Shown piece after piece: positions 48,161-58,500 of a DNA stretch of 64,000 nucleotides. The translations under genes were made by a program, and so were the position numbers. Source of the stretch: Bacteroides fluxus YIT 12057 (GTDB lineage Bacteria > Bacteroidota > Bacteroidia > Bacteroidales > Bacteroidaceae); contig NZ_GL882633.1 in assembly GCF_000195635.1 (NCBI RefSeq), positions 1 to 64,000 of the forward strand, read 5' to 3'. Position 1 is the stretch's first letter. Each line of letters opens with the position of its first letter. The notes beneath the pieces are model-generated. The model did not search any database. It was not told where the DNA came from and saw only the letters and a program-made list of their open reading frames with translations.

Positions 48161-48248
48161 TCGTTCCATCATGGGGGAATAATCGTTCCACCATGGAGGA
48201 ACGATATTTACCCCGTGGTGGAACGAAATTTACTCCACGGTGGAACGA
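48161..48248. repeat. 22-bp-period repeat array, TCGTTCCACC type
   Basis: Part of the 363-bp gap between GH95 and SusC (48097-48459), which has no gene. Five 10-bp units: TCGTTCCATC at 48161, TCGTTCCACC at 48183, then inverted GGAGGAACGA at 48195 and GGTGGAACGA at 48217 and 48239. Spacers are 12, 2, 12 and 12 bp, exactly as in the array at 10024-10111, and the array starts 64 bp after the GH95 stop, equal to the 64 bp between the other array and the PatB stop. The centre (48183-48204) is a 22-bp near palindrome, 20 of 22 matching. Confidence 0.95.
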
Positions 48249-48379
48249 TTATCCCTTCGCATCTTTTTCTGTTGCTCTAAAGCACCATCAAATTAAGCGT
48301 TAACATCATAGCATGTAATAGATAACAAAAAATACCAGCCTAAGAACAATTATTCCACAACTGTTTTTTTACATACCTA

Positions 48380-48387
48380 TACATTTG
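48380..48387 (+). promoter_or_regulatory. -7 promoter motif for the SusC-SusD-DUF5123 operon
   Basis: TACATTTG on the plus strand, 72 bp before the SusC ATG at 48460 and 132 bp after the end of the repeat array. No clear -33. Confidence 0.45.
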
Positions 48388-48459
48388 CAGCCATGAATTA
48401 ACGGTGTGTGCGAACACACCATGCAAATAGTTGAAAGGAATCACTTTTAATATATTTAT

Positions 48460-51400
48460 ATGCAAAGAATGTCTAACAAAATGAAAAGCATGCGCAGTGC
48501 GTTACTATTATTTTTAGTAGCCGTGATATCGCTCAGCGTATCAGCGCAGAATGTAACCGTAAAAGGTACCGTGAAAGACAATACGGGAGAAACCGTGATC
48601 GGTGCTTCCGTGGTACAAAAAGGGAATACCAGCAATGGTACAATTACCGATATCGACGGTAATTATTCACTTAGCGTTCCTGCCAACGCCACATTGATAT
48701 TCTCCTATGTAGGCATGATGTCCCAGGAAATTGAAGTCAAAGGACAAAACGTTATCAACGTAACGATGACGGATGACACACAGACACTGGAAGAGGTTGT
48801 GGTTATCGGTTATGGTACAGTGCAAAAGAAAGACTTGACAGGTTCAGTAGCATCTGTCAGTGCAGAGCAATTACAGGCTGTGCCGGTTTCAAGTGCAACC
48901 GAAGCCTTGACAGGAAAATTAGCCGGTGTAAATATCACGACCACTGAAGGTTCCCCGGACGCTGACATAAAAATACGTGTCCGCGGAGGAGGTTCCTTAT
49001 CACAAGACAACTCGCCACTTTATATCGTGGATGGATTTCCGGTTTCAAGTATCAGTGACATTGCCCCCTCTGAAATACAAAGCATCGATGTGTTAAAAGA
49101 CGCGTCTTCCACAGCCATTTATGGTGCGCGCGGTGCCAACGGAGTCATTATCGTAACTACTAAAAGTGGCCACGAAGGAAAAACCCAGGTGGATTTCAAT
49201 GCTTCATACGGTTTCAAGAAAGTGACCAAGCTCATGAAGGTGCTGAGCCCCTACGACTATGCTGCCTATCAATACGAATTGGGTTCCACTGATTACGGGA
49301 ATTATCAAGATCTGGATATCTGGAAGTCCGTCGAAGGAACAGATTACCAGGATGAGATCTTTGGCCGTACCGGCAATCAGACCCAATACAATGTAAATGT
49401 AAGTGGCGGCAGCAAGCAACTTAAATTCAATGTCGGCTACGCCCACAATGACGAGAAAAGCATCATGCTCGGTTCCGGCTTCAACAAAGACAACATCAAT
49501 GCAAAAATCAATGCGGAATTGAACCAATGGATAAGCCTGGACTTCAATGCACGCCTAAGCTATACCACCGTGGACGGCATGAGTGGCGGAGCCGATACCA
49601 ATGAATCGAATGCCGCAACTTCCATCGTGGCCAATGCCGCCCGTTTCCGCCCCATAGATCCGCTGACCAGCGACACCGATGATGAAGAAAACAATACCAG
49701 CAGTCAAAAGACTCCCTTGGAACGTTTGCTCGCTACCTACAAAAAGAAGAATACGTTTAACCAAAATTATAACGTAGGCTTAAACTGGAAGCCGTTCAAG
49801 AACTTCACCTTCCGTTCCGAGTTCGGATATGGCTGGAAATACGAAGATACAGATGAGGCATGGGGAGCAGATGCCACCCAAAATTCCAAATTAGATCCTA
49901 AAGGACAGCCTCAAGTAGTTCTATCAAGAAACGTAACCAAAAATTGGCGCAATGCAAATACGTTGACTTATGACAATAAAAAATTATTCAACGGGCGCGA
50001 CAAATTAAATGTCTTGTTAGGCCATGAAGTCAGCAGCAGCCAGAAGAATACAAGAGAAAATACATCTACCGGCTTTCCGTTGTCAATGACTATAGACGAA
50101 ATTCTGGCTAATATGGCTGCCGGCAATGCCCTTGCCAACCAAACGACTATTGCGGCCAAAGAAAATATGCTGTCATTCTTTGGACGTTTAAATTATACGA
50201 TGGCAGACAAGTACTTACTGACTGTAACGGTACGTGCCGATGGCTCCAGTAAATTTGCCAAAGGCAATCAATGGGGTGTTTTCCCCTCTGCCGCTTTAGC
50301 ATGGCGTATGTCGGACGAAGCTTTTATGAATGCTACATCCGAATGGCTTTCCAATTTAAAATTACGCCTCAGTTATGGTACAGCGGGCAACAACCGTATC
50401 AGTTCCGGCTTGATGTACACAACCTTTACCATGTCAGACAACACTTCCAAAGCTCCATTCTTTGACGAGACACGTTATACGATGTTGGAACACGGAAGCA
50501 ACCTTTCTAACCCTAATCTGAAATGGGAAACAACCATTACACGTAATTTCGGTGTTGATTTCGGTTTCTGGAACAACCGCCTTTCAGGTTCGGTCGATCT
50601 CTACTGGAATACTACCAAAGATCTGTTGATGAGGACCGAGATACCTTCAAACACCGGATATGGCTACCAATACCAGAATTTTGGCAAGACTTCCAATAAA
50701 GGTATAGAACTCAGCTTGAACGCAGTACTGTTGGATGCAAAAAAATACAGCTTGAATTTCAACTTCAACATCTCTTACAACAAGAATCGCATTGATGAGT
50801 TGAACACAGATAATCCATGGCAAAGCAGCAACTGGTCCGGCAGTACAATGTCCAAGTATGAAGATTTCCGTGTAGAGGAAGGCGGAAGCCTGGGAGAAAT
50901 ATGGGGGTATAAAACCAATGGGTTCTTTACAGCATACGACGCCCAAAACAATCCGAACGGAGAGTTGGTGCTAAACGGTACGAATTGGAAATTGAGAGAC
51001 GGAATCAAAGACAACAGTCAAACAATTACCGGCGGCAGCTATTATCCGGGAGCCTTGAAAATACAATGCGATGAAGAGGGTAATCCCGTCAAGCAAAAAT
51101 TAGGCAACACCATTGCCCCCCTGACCGGTGGCTTCGGCTTCGACGGTTCAATAGGCAATTTCGATTTCAATGTATTCTGTAATTACTCCATCGGCAACAA
51201 ACTTGTAAACGGCAGTAAATTGGCGACAGCATTCTATACCGGATCCGCCAAAGGTTACAATCTGAACAACGACTTCGCACTGGCCAACCGCTACACATGG
51301 ATTGATCCTGCCAATGGGCTGAATTTAGGACGCCCCAGCACCAGCACCATCGAATACTATGGAGGAGCAGAAGCCGTAGCTGCACGTTTAAATGCACTTA

Positions 51401-51720
51401 ACGCCAATGCTTCTATCTATAACCCGGCAGGAGTGACCACGATGCAGTTGACAGACTATGCAGTAGAAAATGCGTCCTTCCTGCGTATCAACAATGTGAC
51501 TGTGGGTTATACATTGCCCAAACAATGGTGCCAGAAGGTATTTACCCAGAAAATCCGTGTTTATGTAACAGGCTATAACTTGTTATGTATCACAAACTAC
51601 TCCGGCGCTGACCCCGAAGTAGATACAAGCAGCAAAAGAAATGCAATGACACCGGGCATTGACTACGCAGCTTATCCCAAAAGCCGTTCGTTCGTCGGTG
51701 GTATTAATGTAACATTCTAA
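48460..51720 (+). CDS. SusC/RagA-family TonB-dependent transporter
   Basis: Second SusC of the window. Signal peptide region RSALLLFLVAVISLSVSAQ after an 11-residue leader (alternative Met codons follow the first at 48469 and 48481). Carboxypeptidase-like domain KGTVKDNTGETVIGASV, TonB-box-like LEEVVVIGYGTVQKKDLTGS, plug with DVLKDASSTAIYGARGANGV, barrel ending SFVGGINVTF. 1086 residues. It matches the SusC at 3789-7040 more closely than the one at 55569, for example in ITTEGSPDADIKIRVRGGGS, suggesting that the two trios are duplicates. Confidence 0.95.
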   Translation: MQRMSNKMKSMRSALLLFLVAVISLSVSAQNVTVKGTVKDNTGETVIGASVVQKGNTSNGTITDIDGNYSLSVPANATLIFSYVGMMSQEIEVKGQNVINVTMTDDTQTLEEVVVIGYGTVQKKDLTGSVASVSAEQLQAVPVSSATEALTGKLAGVNITTTEGSPDADIKIRVRGGGSLSQDNSPLYIVDGFPVSSISDIAPSEIQSIDVLKDASSTAIYGARGANGVIIVTTKSGHEGKTQVDFNASYGFKKVTKLMKVLSPYDYAAYQYELGSTDYGNYQDLDIWKSVEGTDYQDEIFGRTGNQTQYNVNVSGGSKQLKFNVGYAHNDEKSIMLGSGFNKDNINAKINAELNQWISLDFNARLSYTTVDGMSGGADTNESNAATSIVANAARFRPIDPLTSDTDDEENNTSSQKTPLERLLATYKKKNTFNQNYNVGLNWKPFKNFTFRSEFGYGWKYEDTDEAWGADATQNSKLDPKGQPQVVLSRNVTKNWRNANTLTYDNKKLFNGRDKLNVLLGHEVSSSQKNTRENTSTGFPLSMTIDEILANMAAGNALANQTTIAAKENMLSFFGRLNYTMADKYLLTVTVRADGSSKFAKGNQWGVFPSAALAWRMSDEAFMNATSEWLSNLKLRLSYGTAGNNRISSGLMYTTFTMSDNTSKAPFFDETRYTMLEHGSNLSNPNLKWETTITRNFGVDFGFWNNRLSGSVDLYWNTTKDLLMRTEIPSNTGYGYQYQNFGKTSNKGIELSLNAVLLDAKKYSLNFNFNISYNKNRIDELNTDNPWQSSNWSGSTMSKYEDFRVEEGGSLGEIWGYKTNGFFTAYDAQNNPNGELVLNGTNWKLRDGIKDNSQTITGGSYYPGALKIQCDEEGNPVKQKLGNTIAPLTGGFGFDGSIGNFDFNVFCNYSIGNKLVNGSKLATAFYTGSAKGYNLNNDFALANRYTWIDPANGLNLGRPSTSTIEYYGGAEAVAARLNALNANASIYNPAGVTTMQLTDYAVENASFLRINNVTVGYTLPKQWCQKVFTQKIRVYVTGYNLLCITNYSGADPEVDTSSKRNAMTPGIDYAAYPKSRSFVGGINVTF

Positions 51721-51724
51721 AATT

Positions 51725-53686
51725 ATGAACTATCTTATGAAAAATATAGCAAAAGCACTCACATTGACAATAGGTTTACTGGGTACCACAGCCTGCTCCG
51801 ACTTTCTGGACCAGACATCTCCTTCAGAACTGACCACCGAAACAATATCCCAATCCACCTACTATACCGGATTGGCCGTCAACAAAATATACGGCGGTTT
51901 ACTCAAAGACGAAACCTATTCCCAATATATCCCCATCGTATGGGGATTGAACAGCGATTGTGAACTTGTAGATGGCTTGGGCAGTGATGCGAGCAATACA
52001 AGCAGCGAACGTGGAAACATGAACTATAATGCCAATCCGGGATGGGCTAATCTATCCAAAGTGTGGAATGCCATGTATGAAATCATAGAGAATGCCAATC
52101 TCGCCATCGAAATGGTAGATCAAAGCCCATTGGCCACCGCCGGTGGCAGCGACCAAAAAATAATGGAACGCTACAAAGGTGAAGCTTTGACACTCCGGGC
52201 AATGATTTATTTTGATTTGATCCGTTTCTTCGGCGATGTTCCTATGAAATTAGAATCCTCCAAAGATGACTTGAGCAACGCCTATTTGGGAAAAACGGAC
52301 CGCGACGAAATCATGGATACCTTGATGGTCAATCTGGAAGAAGCGATAAACCTTCTGCCATGGGCAGGTGAAGTATCAACGTACACTACGGAACATGTAA
52401 CCAAAGGATACGCACACGCCTTGTTGGCAAACATAGCCTTAACGCGCGCAGGATGGGCCATTCGTGAAAAGGCCAAGGACGGGTATGAAACAGCATCTTA
52501 TACAGACGCCACTTACCCCACCCAACGTTGCGATGCAACCAAGCGTAAAGAAATGTACGAGTTGGCGTTGAAGCATCTAAGCAGTGTCATCACAAACGGC
52601 ACGCACAAATTAAATCCTTCCATAGAGAATGAATGGTATCTTTTGAACCAGCTCAAGCTAGACCAAACCTATCGCGAGAATATATTTGAAATTCCAATGG
52701 GATTGGGAAGTACAGGGGAATTAGGTTACACCGTAGGAGTACGTATCAACGGCTCAAGCAGCCAATATGGCGCCAAAGGCAATTCTTCCGGCAAACTCAA
52801 ACTAACCGCTCCCTTCTTTTGGTCATTCGACAAGAAGGATCTACGCCGTGATATAACCTGCTGCAACCTGCAACTGAAAGAGACAAGCGGTATCCTCAAA
52901 GAAGAAATGTTAGGAAATACGCCTTTTGCCATTTATTGCGGCAAATGGGACATCCGCAAGATGAGTGAAGAATGGCGTTCAATCGCCATTTCCGTAGGAA
53001 ACTCCAAATGGATGAGCGGCATCAATTGCGTACGCATGCGCTACCCGCAAGTATTACTGATGTATGCTGAAGTAATGAATGAATTGTCCGGCCCTGACGG
53101 TAATTATACAGGAGATGCCGGAATGACAGCTCGCCAAGCTTTGTCTGAAGTCCATTGCCGTGCTTTTGCCGAAGCCGACAAGAATGCTGCAGCCAGCTAT
53201 ATCACGGCCATTCCTGCCGACAAGGATGCTTTTTTCAACGCTATCGTTGACGAAAATGCCTGGGAACTGGCGGGTGAAGGTTTCCGTAAGTTCGACCTTA
53301 TCCGCTGGAATCTGTTGGCAGAAAAGATCAATGAATTCAAAACTGACTATGTAGCTCAGCTGGAGGATGAAACAAACGGTTATCCGGAAAAGATTTACTT
53401 CAACTATTCAGATGAGGCAAAAACCCAGATTGACATGTCAAGTGTAACCTGGTACGGTCTTCCTGACGGTAAATCAGAAAGTGACTATGATGACAAAAAA
53501 GATTTCTTTGGAAAGGAAAGAACAGATGCCAAACAAACACAATTGACAACCAACCTTCCATCCATTTCCAGTGGTTTGGTCGGAGATAATGTAGAAGTTA
53601 TAAACCGCTATTTGCTGCCTATTGCCTCTACCACTATATCGGCATCCAATGGTACGTTGTACAATTCCTATGGATATTCCAACTAA
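51725..53686 (+). CDS. SusD/RagB-family lipoprotein
   Basis: Partner of the preceding SusC, 4 bp downstream of it. Lipobox TTAC then SDFLDQTSPSEL. SusD marks include EALTLRAMIYFDLIRFFGD, LLMYAEVMNEL and NAWELAGEGFRKFDLIRW. 653 residues, similar in length and build to the SusD at 1713-3773 (686 residues), which supports paralogy. A second Met at 51737 (MKNIAKAL) could be the true start. Confidence 0.95.
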   Translation: MNYLMKNIAKALTLTIGLLGTTACSDFLDQTSPSELTTETISQSTYYTGLAVNKIYGGLLKDETYSQYIPIVWGLNSDCELVDGLGSDASNTSSERGNMNYNANPGWANLSKVWNAMYEIIENANLAIEMVDQSPLATAGGSDQKIMERYKGEALTLRAMIYFDLIRFFGDVPMKLESSKDDLSNAYLGKTDRDEIMDTLMVNLEEAINLLPWAGEVSTYTTEHVTKGYAHALLANIALTRAGWAIREKAKDGYETASYTDATYPTQRCDATKRKEMYELALKHLSSVITNGTHKLNPSIENEWYLLNQLKLDQTYRENIFEIPMGLGSTGELGYTVGVRINGSSSQYGAKGNSSGKLKLTAPFFWSFDKKDLRRDITCCNLQLKETSGILKEEMLGNTPFAIYCGKWDIRKMSEEWRSIAISVGNSKWMSGINCVRMRYPQVLLMYAEVMNELSGPDGNYTGDAGMTARQALSEVHCRAFAEADKNAAASYITAIPADKDAFFNAIVDENAWELAGEGFRKFDLIRWNLLAEKINEFKTDYVAQLEDETNGYPEKIYFNYSDEAKTQIDMSSVTWYGLPDGKSESDYDDKKDFFGKERTDAKQTQLTTNLPSISSGLVGDNVEVINRYLLPIASTTISASNGTLYNSYGYSN

Positions 53687-53715
53687 TCATCCCATTTATT
53701 TAAAGTAGAACTACA

Positions 53716-55353
53716 ATGAAAATATTAAAAAATATAGCCGGAGCAGGAGCTATTATGACATTAGCTTCCATGGTTACCGTATCCTGTATAGACGGGAATG
53801 ACTGGGAAACCGACAGTTCATTTGACCGCCTCTTTAGTGTCAATTCCGAGAATATATCTGTTTCCGAGAATGCAACAACAGCAGAAGTGAAATGGGACTT
53901 GAGCAAAGATGCTGAATACTATATCATAGAAGTCAGCAAAGATACACTGTATGACGCCATTGCCATGAATGGCGAGAATGCCATTGTATATGGTGAAGAC
54001 AAGTCTATCACAGAAAGTCCTTACCTGCTGACTGACCTGTCGGCAGACACTAAATACTTTCTACGTATCAAATCCATGTCTTCCATAAAGAACGAGTCCA
54101 AATGGGCCTATTATACAGACTATAGTTTCACTACAAAAACCGAACAGCTTTTTGAAACGGTCTCCAATGAAGATATCAGTGACAAGACAATCACCCTGCA
54201 TTGGACCCCGGGAGCAGATGTGGATTATATTGAAATTACTGATGCAAACGGAACTTCCATAAAAAAAGTAACACTTGATGATACGGCCAAATCAGAAGGA
54301 ACAGTAACAATAGACGGTCTGAATCAGCTGACATCCTATACCGCCACATTGTATTTGGGTGAAACCAAACGCGGAGTCGTAACATTCGTGACCAATGCCA
54401 CTGTACCCGATGCCGATTATACTGTCTATTTAGCCGCTACGGATTCTCTGAACAATACCTTGTTTGAAACGATGTCCGAAGCCGGCTACCAGACCGTCAA
54501 TATCGCTCTTGCATCAGGTGCGGCATACAACAATGACAACAGCATCGTCATTCCCGACGGCATGTCTGTAACATTCTTCGGATTACCCGGAGCATCCCAA
54601 GCCATCATCAGTGTCAAAAACATCGATTATGCAGGAACTCACGAGTTTATACACTTTGAAAATGTAGAGCTGAACGGAGAACATGGTGATTATGTTTTCA
54701 ATCAATCAGTTTCTGCCCATGTCGGAGAAATCAAGTTCAGCAACTCATTCATCCATGGTTTCAAGAATTCTCCATTCAGAATGCAAGGATCCGACATGAA
54801 AACGGTCAATAACCTGACATTCGACAATAGTATCATATACGGAGCATCATCACGCAGTTACAGCCTGGTACACATAGATGCGGGCAGCGGAAACGGCAAA
54901 GTAGAAAACATCTTGTTTACGAACTCAACCGTCGTTTATACCGGCAAGTCCTTTATTTATTGCAAAAACACGGACTTTACCTCACTGAAGTTTGCAAACT
55001 GCACATTCAGTAAAATTATCGGTGTAGGCGATTATTTCCTCGACTGTGCCAAAAATACTTATGGGCCGTCTAACGGCACGAGCATTGAAAACTGCATTTT
55101 CGGCAGCAGCTCTGTCACACCCGCTGAAGGTGAAAAAATCAATGGGATACGTGCCAAAGGTACTGTGGAAGTATCCAATAGTTATGCAACTAAAGACATG
55201 TATATAACCAATAACCCTATCGGCAATCTGACTTCCTATGAAGGCGGTGAAGCCGATTTATTCCAGAATTCCGCCAATTATGACTTCACAATCATAGACA
55301 ACAGTTTCCCCGGAAAAACAAATTGCGGTGATCCAAGATGGTATAAAAAGTAA
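53716..55353 (+). CDS. DUF5123/DUF4957-type surface lipoprotein with FN3-like domains
   Basis: Paralogue of the protein at 41-1681. Lipobox VSC at about residue 24, then DGNDWETDSSFDRLF, matching the VNDWAVDGSHDRLF of the other. Two FN3-like segments (about 35-230; YYIIEVSKDTLYDAI, DTKYFLRIKSM), then a beta-helix region (about 240-520) and the ending NCGDPRWYKK. Third gene of the SusC-SusD-DUF5123 set, 29 bp after SusD, and followed by a strong terminator. Likely binds pectin fragments at the surface; inferred. Confidence 0.82.
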   Translation: MKILKNIAGAGAIMTLASMVTVSCIDGNDWETDSSFDRLFSVNSENISVSENATTAEVKWDLSKDAEYYIIEVSKDTLYDAIAMNGENAIVYGEDKSITESPYLLTDLSADTKYFLRIKSMSSIKNESKWAYYTDYSFTTKTEQLFETVSNEDISDKTITLHWTPGADVDYIEITDANGTSIKKVTLDDTAKSEGTVTIDGLNQLTSYTATLYLGETKRGVVTFVTNATVPDADYTVYLAATDSLNNTLFETMSEAGYQTVNIALASGAAYNNDNSIVIPDGMSVTFFGLPGASQAIISVKNIDYAGTHEFIHFENVELNGEHGDYVFNQSVSAHVGEIKFSNSFIHGFKNSPFRMQGSDMKTVNNLTFDNSIIYGASSRSYSLVHIDAGSGNGKVENILFTNSTVVYTGKSFIYCKNTDFTSLKFANCTFSKIIGVGDYFLDCAKNTYGPSNGTSIENCIFGSSSVTPAEGEKINGIRAKGTVEVSNSYATKDMYITNNPIGNLTSYEGGEADLFQNSANYDFTIIDNSFPGKTNCGDPRWYKK

Positions 55354-55383
55354 TGTTGCCAGAGAAAGGCTGGCCAATAGGGC

Positions 55384-55423
55384 AAGAGGCTTGTTTCCGT
55401 AACGGGAACAAGCCTCTTTTTAT
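55384..55423 (+). terminator. rho-independent terminator of the SusC-SusD-DUF5123 operon
   Basis: Perfect 12-bp stem AAGAGGCTTGTT with AACAAGCCTCTT (55384-55395 and 55407-55418), extended by TCC/GGA pairing, loop GTAAC, then TTTTT. Confidence 0.92.
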
Positions 55424-55487
55424 GACCAAAGCCCAATTTTTCCCATAAAACAACGAAAAATTACCCATATTTACACTCATTAACCCA

Positions 55488-55495
55488 TAGTTTTG
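55488..55495 (+). promoter_or_regulatory. -7 promoter motif for the third SusC-SusD pair
   Basis: TAGTTTTG on the plus strand, 73 bp before the ATG at 55569. No -33 match. Confidence 0.45.
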
Positions 55496-55568
55496 TAATC
55501 GATAGCAGGGAACACCGTTCTATCGATGTTGACCTCAATCTTATTTAATAACTATAAAAAACATCATT

Positions 55569-58500
55569 ATGAATCTTAAAAAACTTGCCAAAAGGGCATT
55601 AGCTACTCTTTCATTGAGTATGTTGTGTTTAGTCGCTTTTGCACAAGGTCGTCAGATTACAGGTACAGTCATTGACGGTACCGGCGAACCGGTGATTGGC
55701 GCAAATGTATTGGAAGTAGGTACCACCAACGGTGTAATAACCGACATTGACGGTAATTTTAAACTGAACGTGCAGCCTAATGCCAAAATTCAAGTATCAT
55801 TTATCGGTTATATTACGCAGACACTTGCCGTAGGTACTCAAAACAATATCAAGGTAACCTTAAAGGAAGATGCACAGGCACTGGACGAAGTGGTTGTTGT
55901 AGGTTACGGCGTACAGAAAAAATCGGATTTAACCGGTTCTGTCGGTAGCGTAGATAATGAAAAGTTAGCCGCCAAAGGCGCATCTACCGTCATGGAGTCT
56001 TTGCAAGGCCAAGTAGCCGGTGTGGATATCTCCCAATCCTCAAGCCGTGTAGGCGAAAGCTTCAACATTTCCATCCGCGGCAAGAGCACATTAGGAGGAA
56101 GTACAAGCCCCTTGTTTGTTGTAGATGGAGTCATATGCGACGACATCAATTTCCTAAACCCTTCGGATATTGAGAAAATTGATATCTTGAAAGACGCATC
56201 TTCTACAGCCATTTATGGATCACGTGCCACAAATGGTGTAGTAATCGTAACTACCAAACAGGCTAAAACCGGTGAAGAGATGAAAGTATCCGTTTCCTAT
56301 GACGGCTATGTAGGCTATAAAACCGTAGCCCGCATGCCCGACTTCATGGACGACAGAGAATGGATGGACTATCGTTACATGAAGTATGCCACTCCTGTAA
56401 AAAATGCAAGCATCACCAATGGACGGCTTCCCCTGGAAATGACAGCGGGAAATCTGGCATCCGTATGGAATGACAAAGGCAATAATATCTCAACAAAGAT
56501 GCGCGAACAATTTTTAACCGGGGATTTCACTGATTGGCGAGACTTGATGCTTGAAAACGGCACACAACAAAATCACTTCATACAAGTAGCCGGTGCAGGC
56601 AAAAAGGTATCCTACAGATTAGGTGCAGGCTATCAACAGGAAGACGGTGTGATGGGCGATGCCATGAAACGCTACAATGTAAAAGCTTCCATTGACGGCG
56701 CAATCAATAAGCATGTAGCTATCGGTACTACCATCAATCTTGTAGCATTCAACTATGATTACGGTTCAAAACGCGCCGTACAGGAAGCTTTCCGCGCAAA
56801 CGGGTATTGGTTACCTTATAATACAGAAACAGGTGAAGTCAATTATCAGCCAGGCAAAGACTTACGTCCGGGACAATCTTCCAGTCTGACCTTTCCGGCA
56901 GGATTCTCCTCCTCCGTATCTCCCTTGATAGATTCAATGAACTCAAAAGACGAGACAAAAGGTTACCGGGTTTTAGGCACAATGTACGCACAGTACAAAC
57001 CGATTGACGATGTTATCATAAAGACAACCTTCTCCCCCACCTTTTCCACCAGACGCCGAGGTGAATATTACGGTGGATTGTCTTCCATGCAATCCGGGAC
57101 ATACAATGCGACCACCAATCCTACGGGAACAGCATCTGCATCTGTCACACGAAACGAGTCTTTCTCATACACCTGGGATACACAGGTAAACTACATGAAG
57201 AGCTTCAATAATGACCATAACTTGAATGCCATGGCGTTATTGAGCGTGTATAGCACAGAAGCTGAAAAATACGCACTGACTGGAGAAGGGGTTACTCCTG
57301 AAACTTTATGGTACAATCTAGGATCAGCAGGTACATACAGTGGCGTTGAAAGTTCCTATGGAAAGGCAACCATGTTATCTTATGCGCTCCGGATAAACTA
57401 CAACTACAGAGGTAAATATCTGGCTACCGTATCTACTCGTTGGGATGGATCATCCAAATTCCAGGATGGACATAAATGGGGCATGTTCCCTTCAGCGGCG
57501 TTGGCTTGGCGCATCAGCGAAGAAAACTTCATCCGCGAGAACACCCCTTGGATCAGCAACTTAAAATTACGTGCCAGTTATGGTGCTACCGGCAACAATG
57601 CATCTGTAGGCAACTATGAAACATTATTCCTCGCCAGCAAACTCTATTATTCAAGTTTCGGAAAAGGTTTTGGACCTGATGTGGTAAATGAGTTACTGAG
57701 TTGGGAAAAAACAACAGAATTCAATGCAGGCTTGGACTTCGGTTTCTTGGATGGAAGAATCTCCGGTAGCCTAGACTGGTACACAAAAACTTCAAAAGAC
57801 TTGTTGATGGATCAGAAACTACTGCTTGAACAAGGCACACCCGACGGAAAAATGACAGCCAATGTCGGTAAAGTCCGCAACCAAGGTATTGAATTAATGT
57901 TGAAGGGAGTTTTGTTTCAAACAAAAGATTTCTATTGGGACGTCACAGCCAGCTTTGCAAAGAACAAAAATGAAATTCTGGAACTGCAAGGACAAAAAAA
58001 GGATATGCGTGCCCAAAGATGGTTCATAGGCCAACCCATTGACGTAGCCTACGACCTGAAACAAACCGGTATCTGCACGCAAGCCACGGCGAACGAACAA
58101 GTGACCATAAACGGTGTCACCAAAACAAAGAGTGAATGGTATGGATATTTTGAGGGATGTATGACCTATGAAGATATTAACAAAGACGGCAAGATTGATG
58201 ACTCTGATCGTCAGATTATCGGCCAGGCACTACCAAAATGGACTGGTAATCTGTCTACTTCGCTCTCTTACAAAAATTGGGATTTCTCCATGACCATCAA
58301 TACTAAACAAGGCCATACGCTCTATAGCCCATTCATGCAAGAATTTACAGATTATTCAGACCGTGGCCGTACCAAGCTAAGTATGGATTTCTATATTCCC
58401 GAAGGGGCACCTGTATTCAACTACAGCTGGGACGGTAAAGATTACTCCTCGTTAACCTCAGACCGTACTGTAGTCGCCGATCATACCATCGTAGGGTCTT

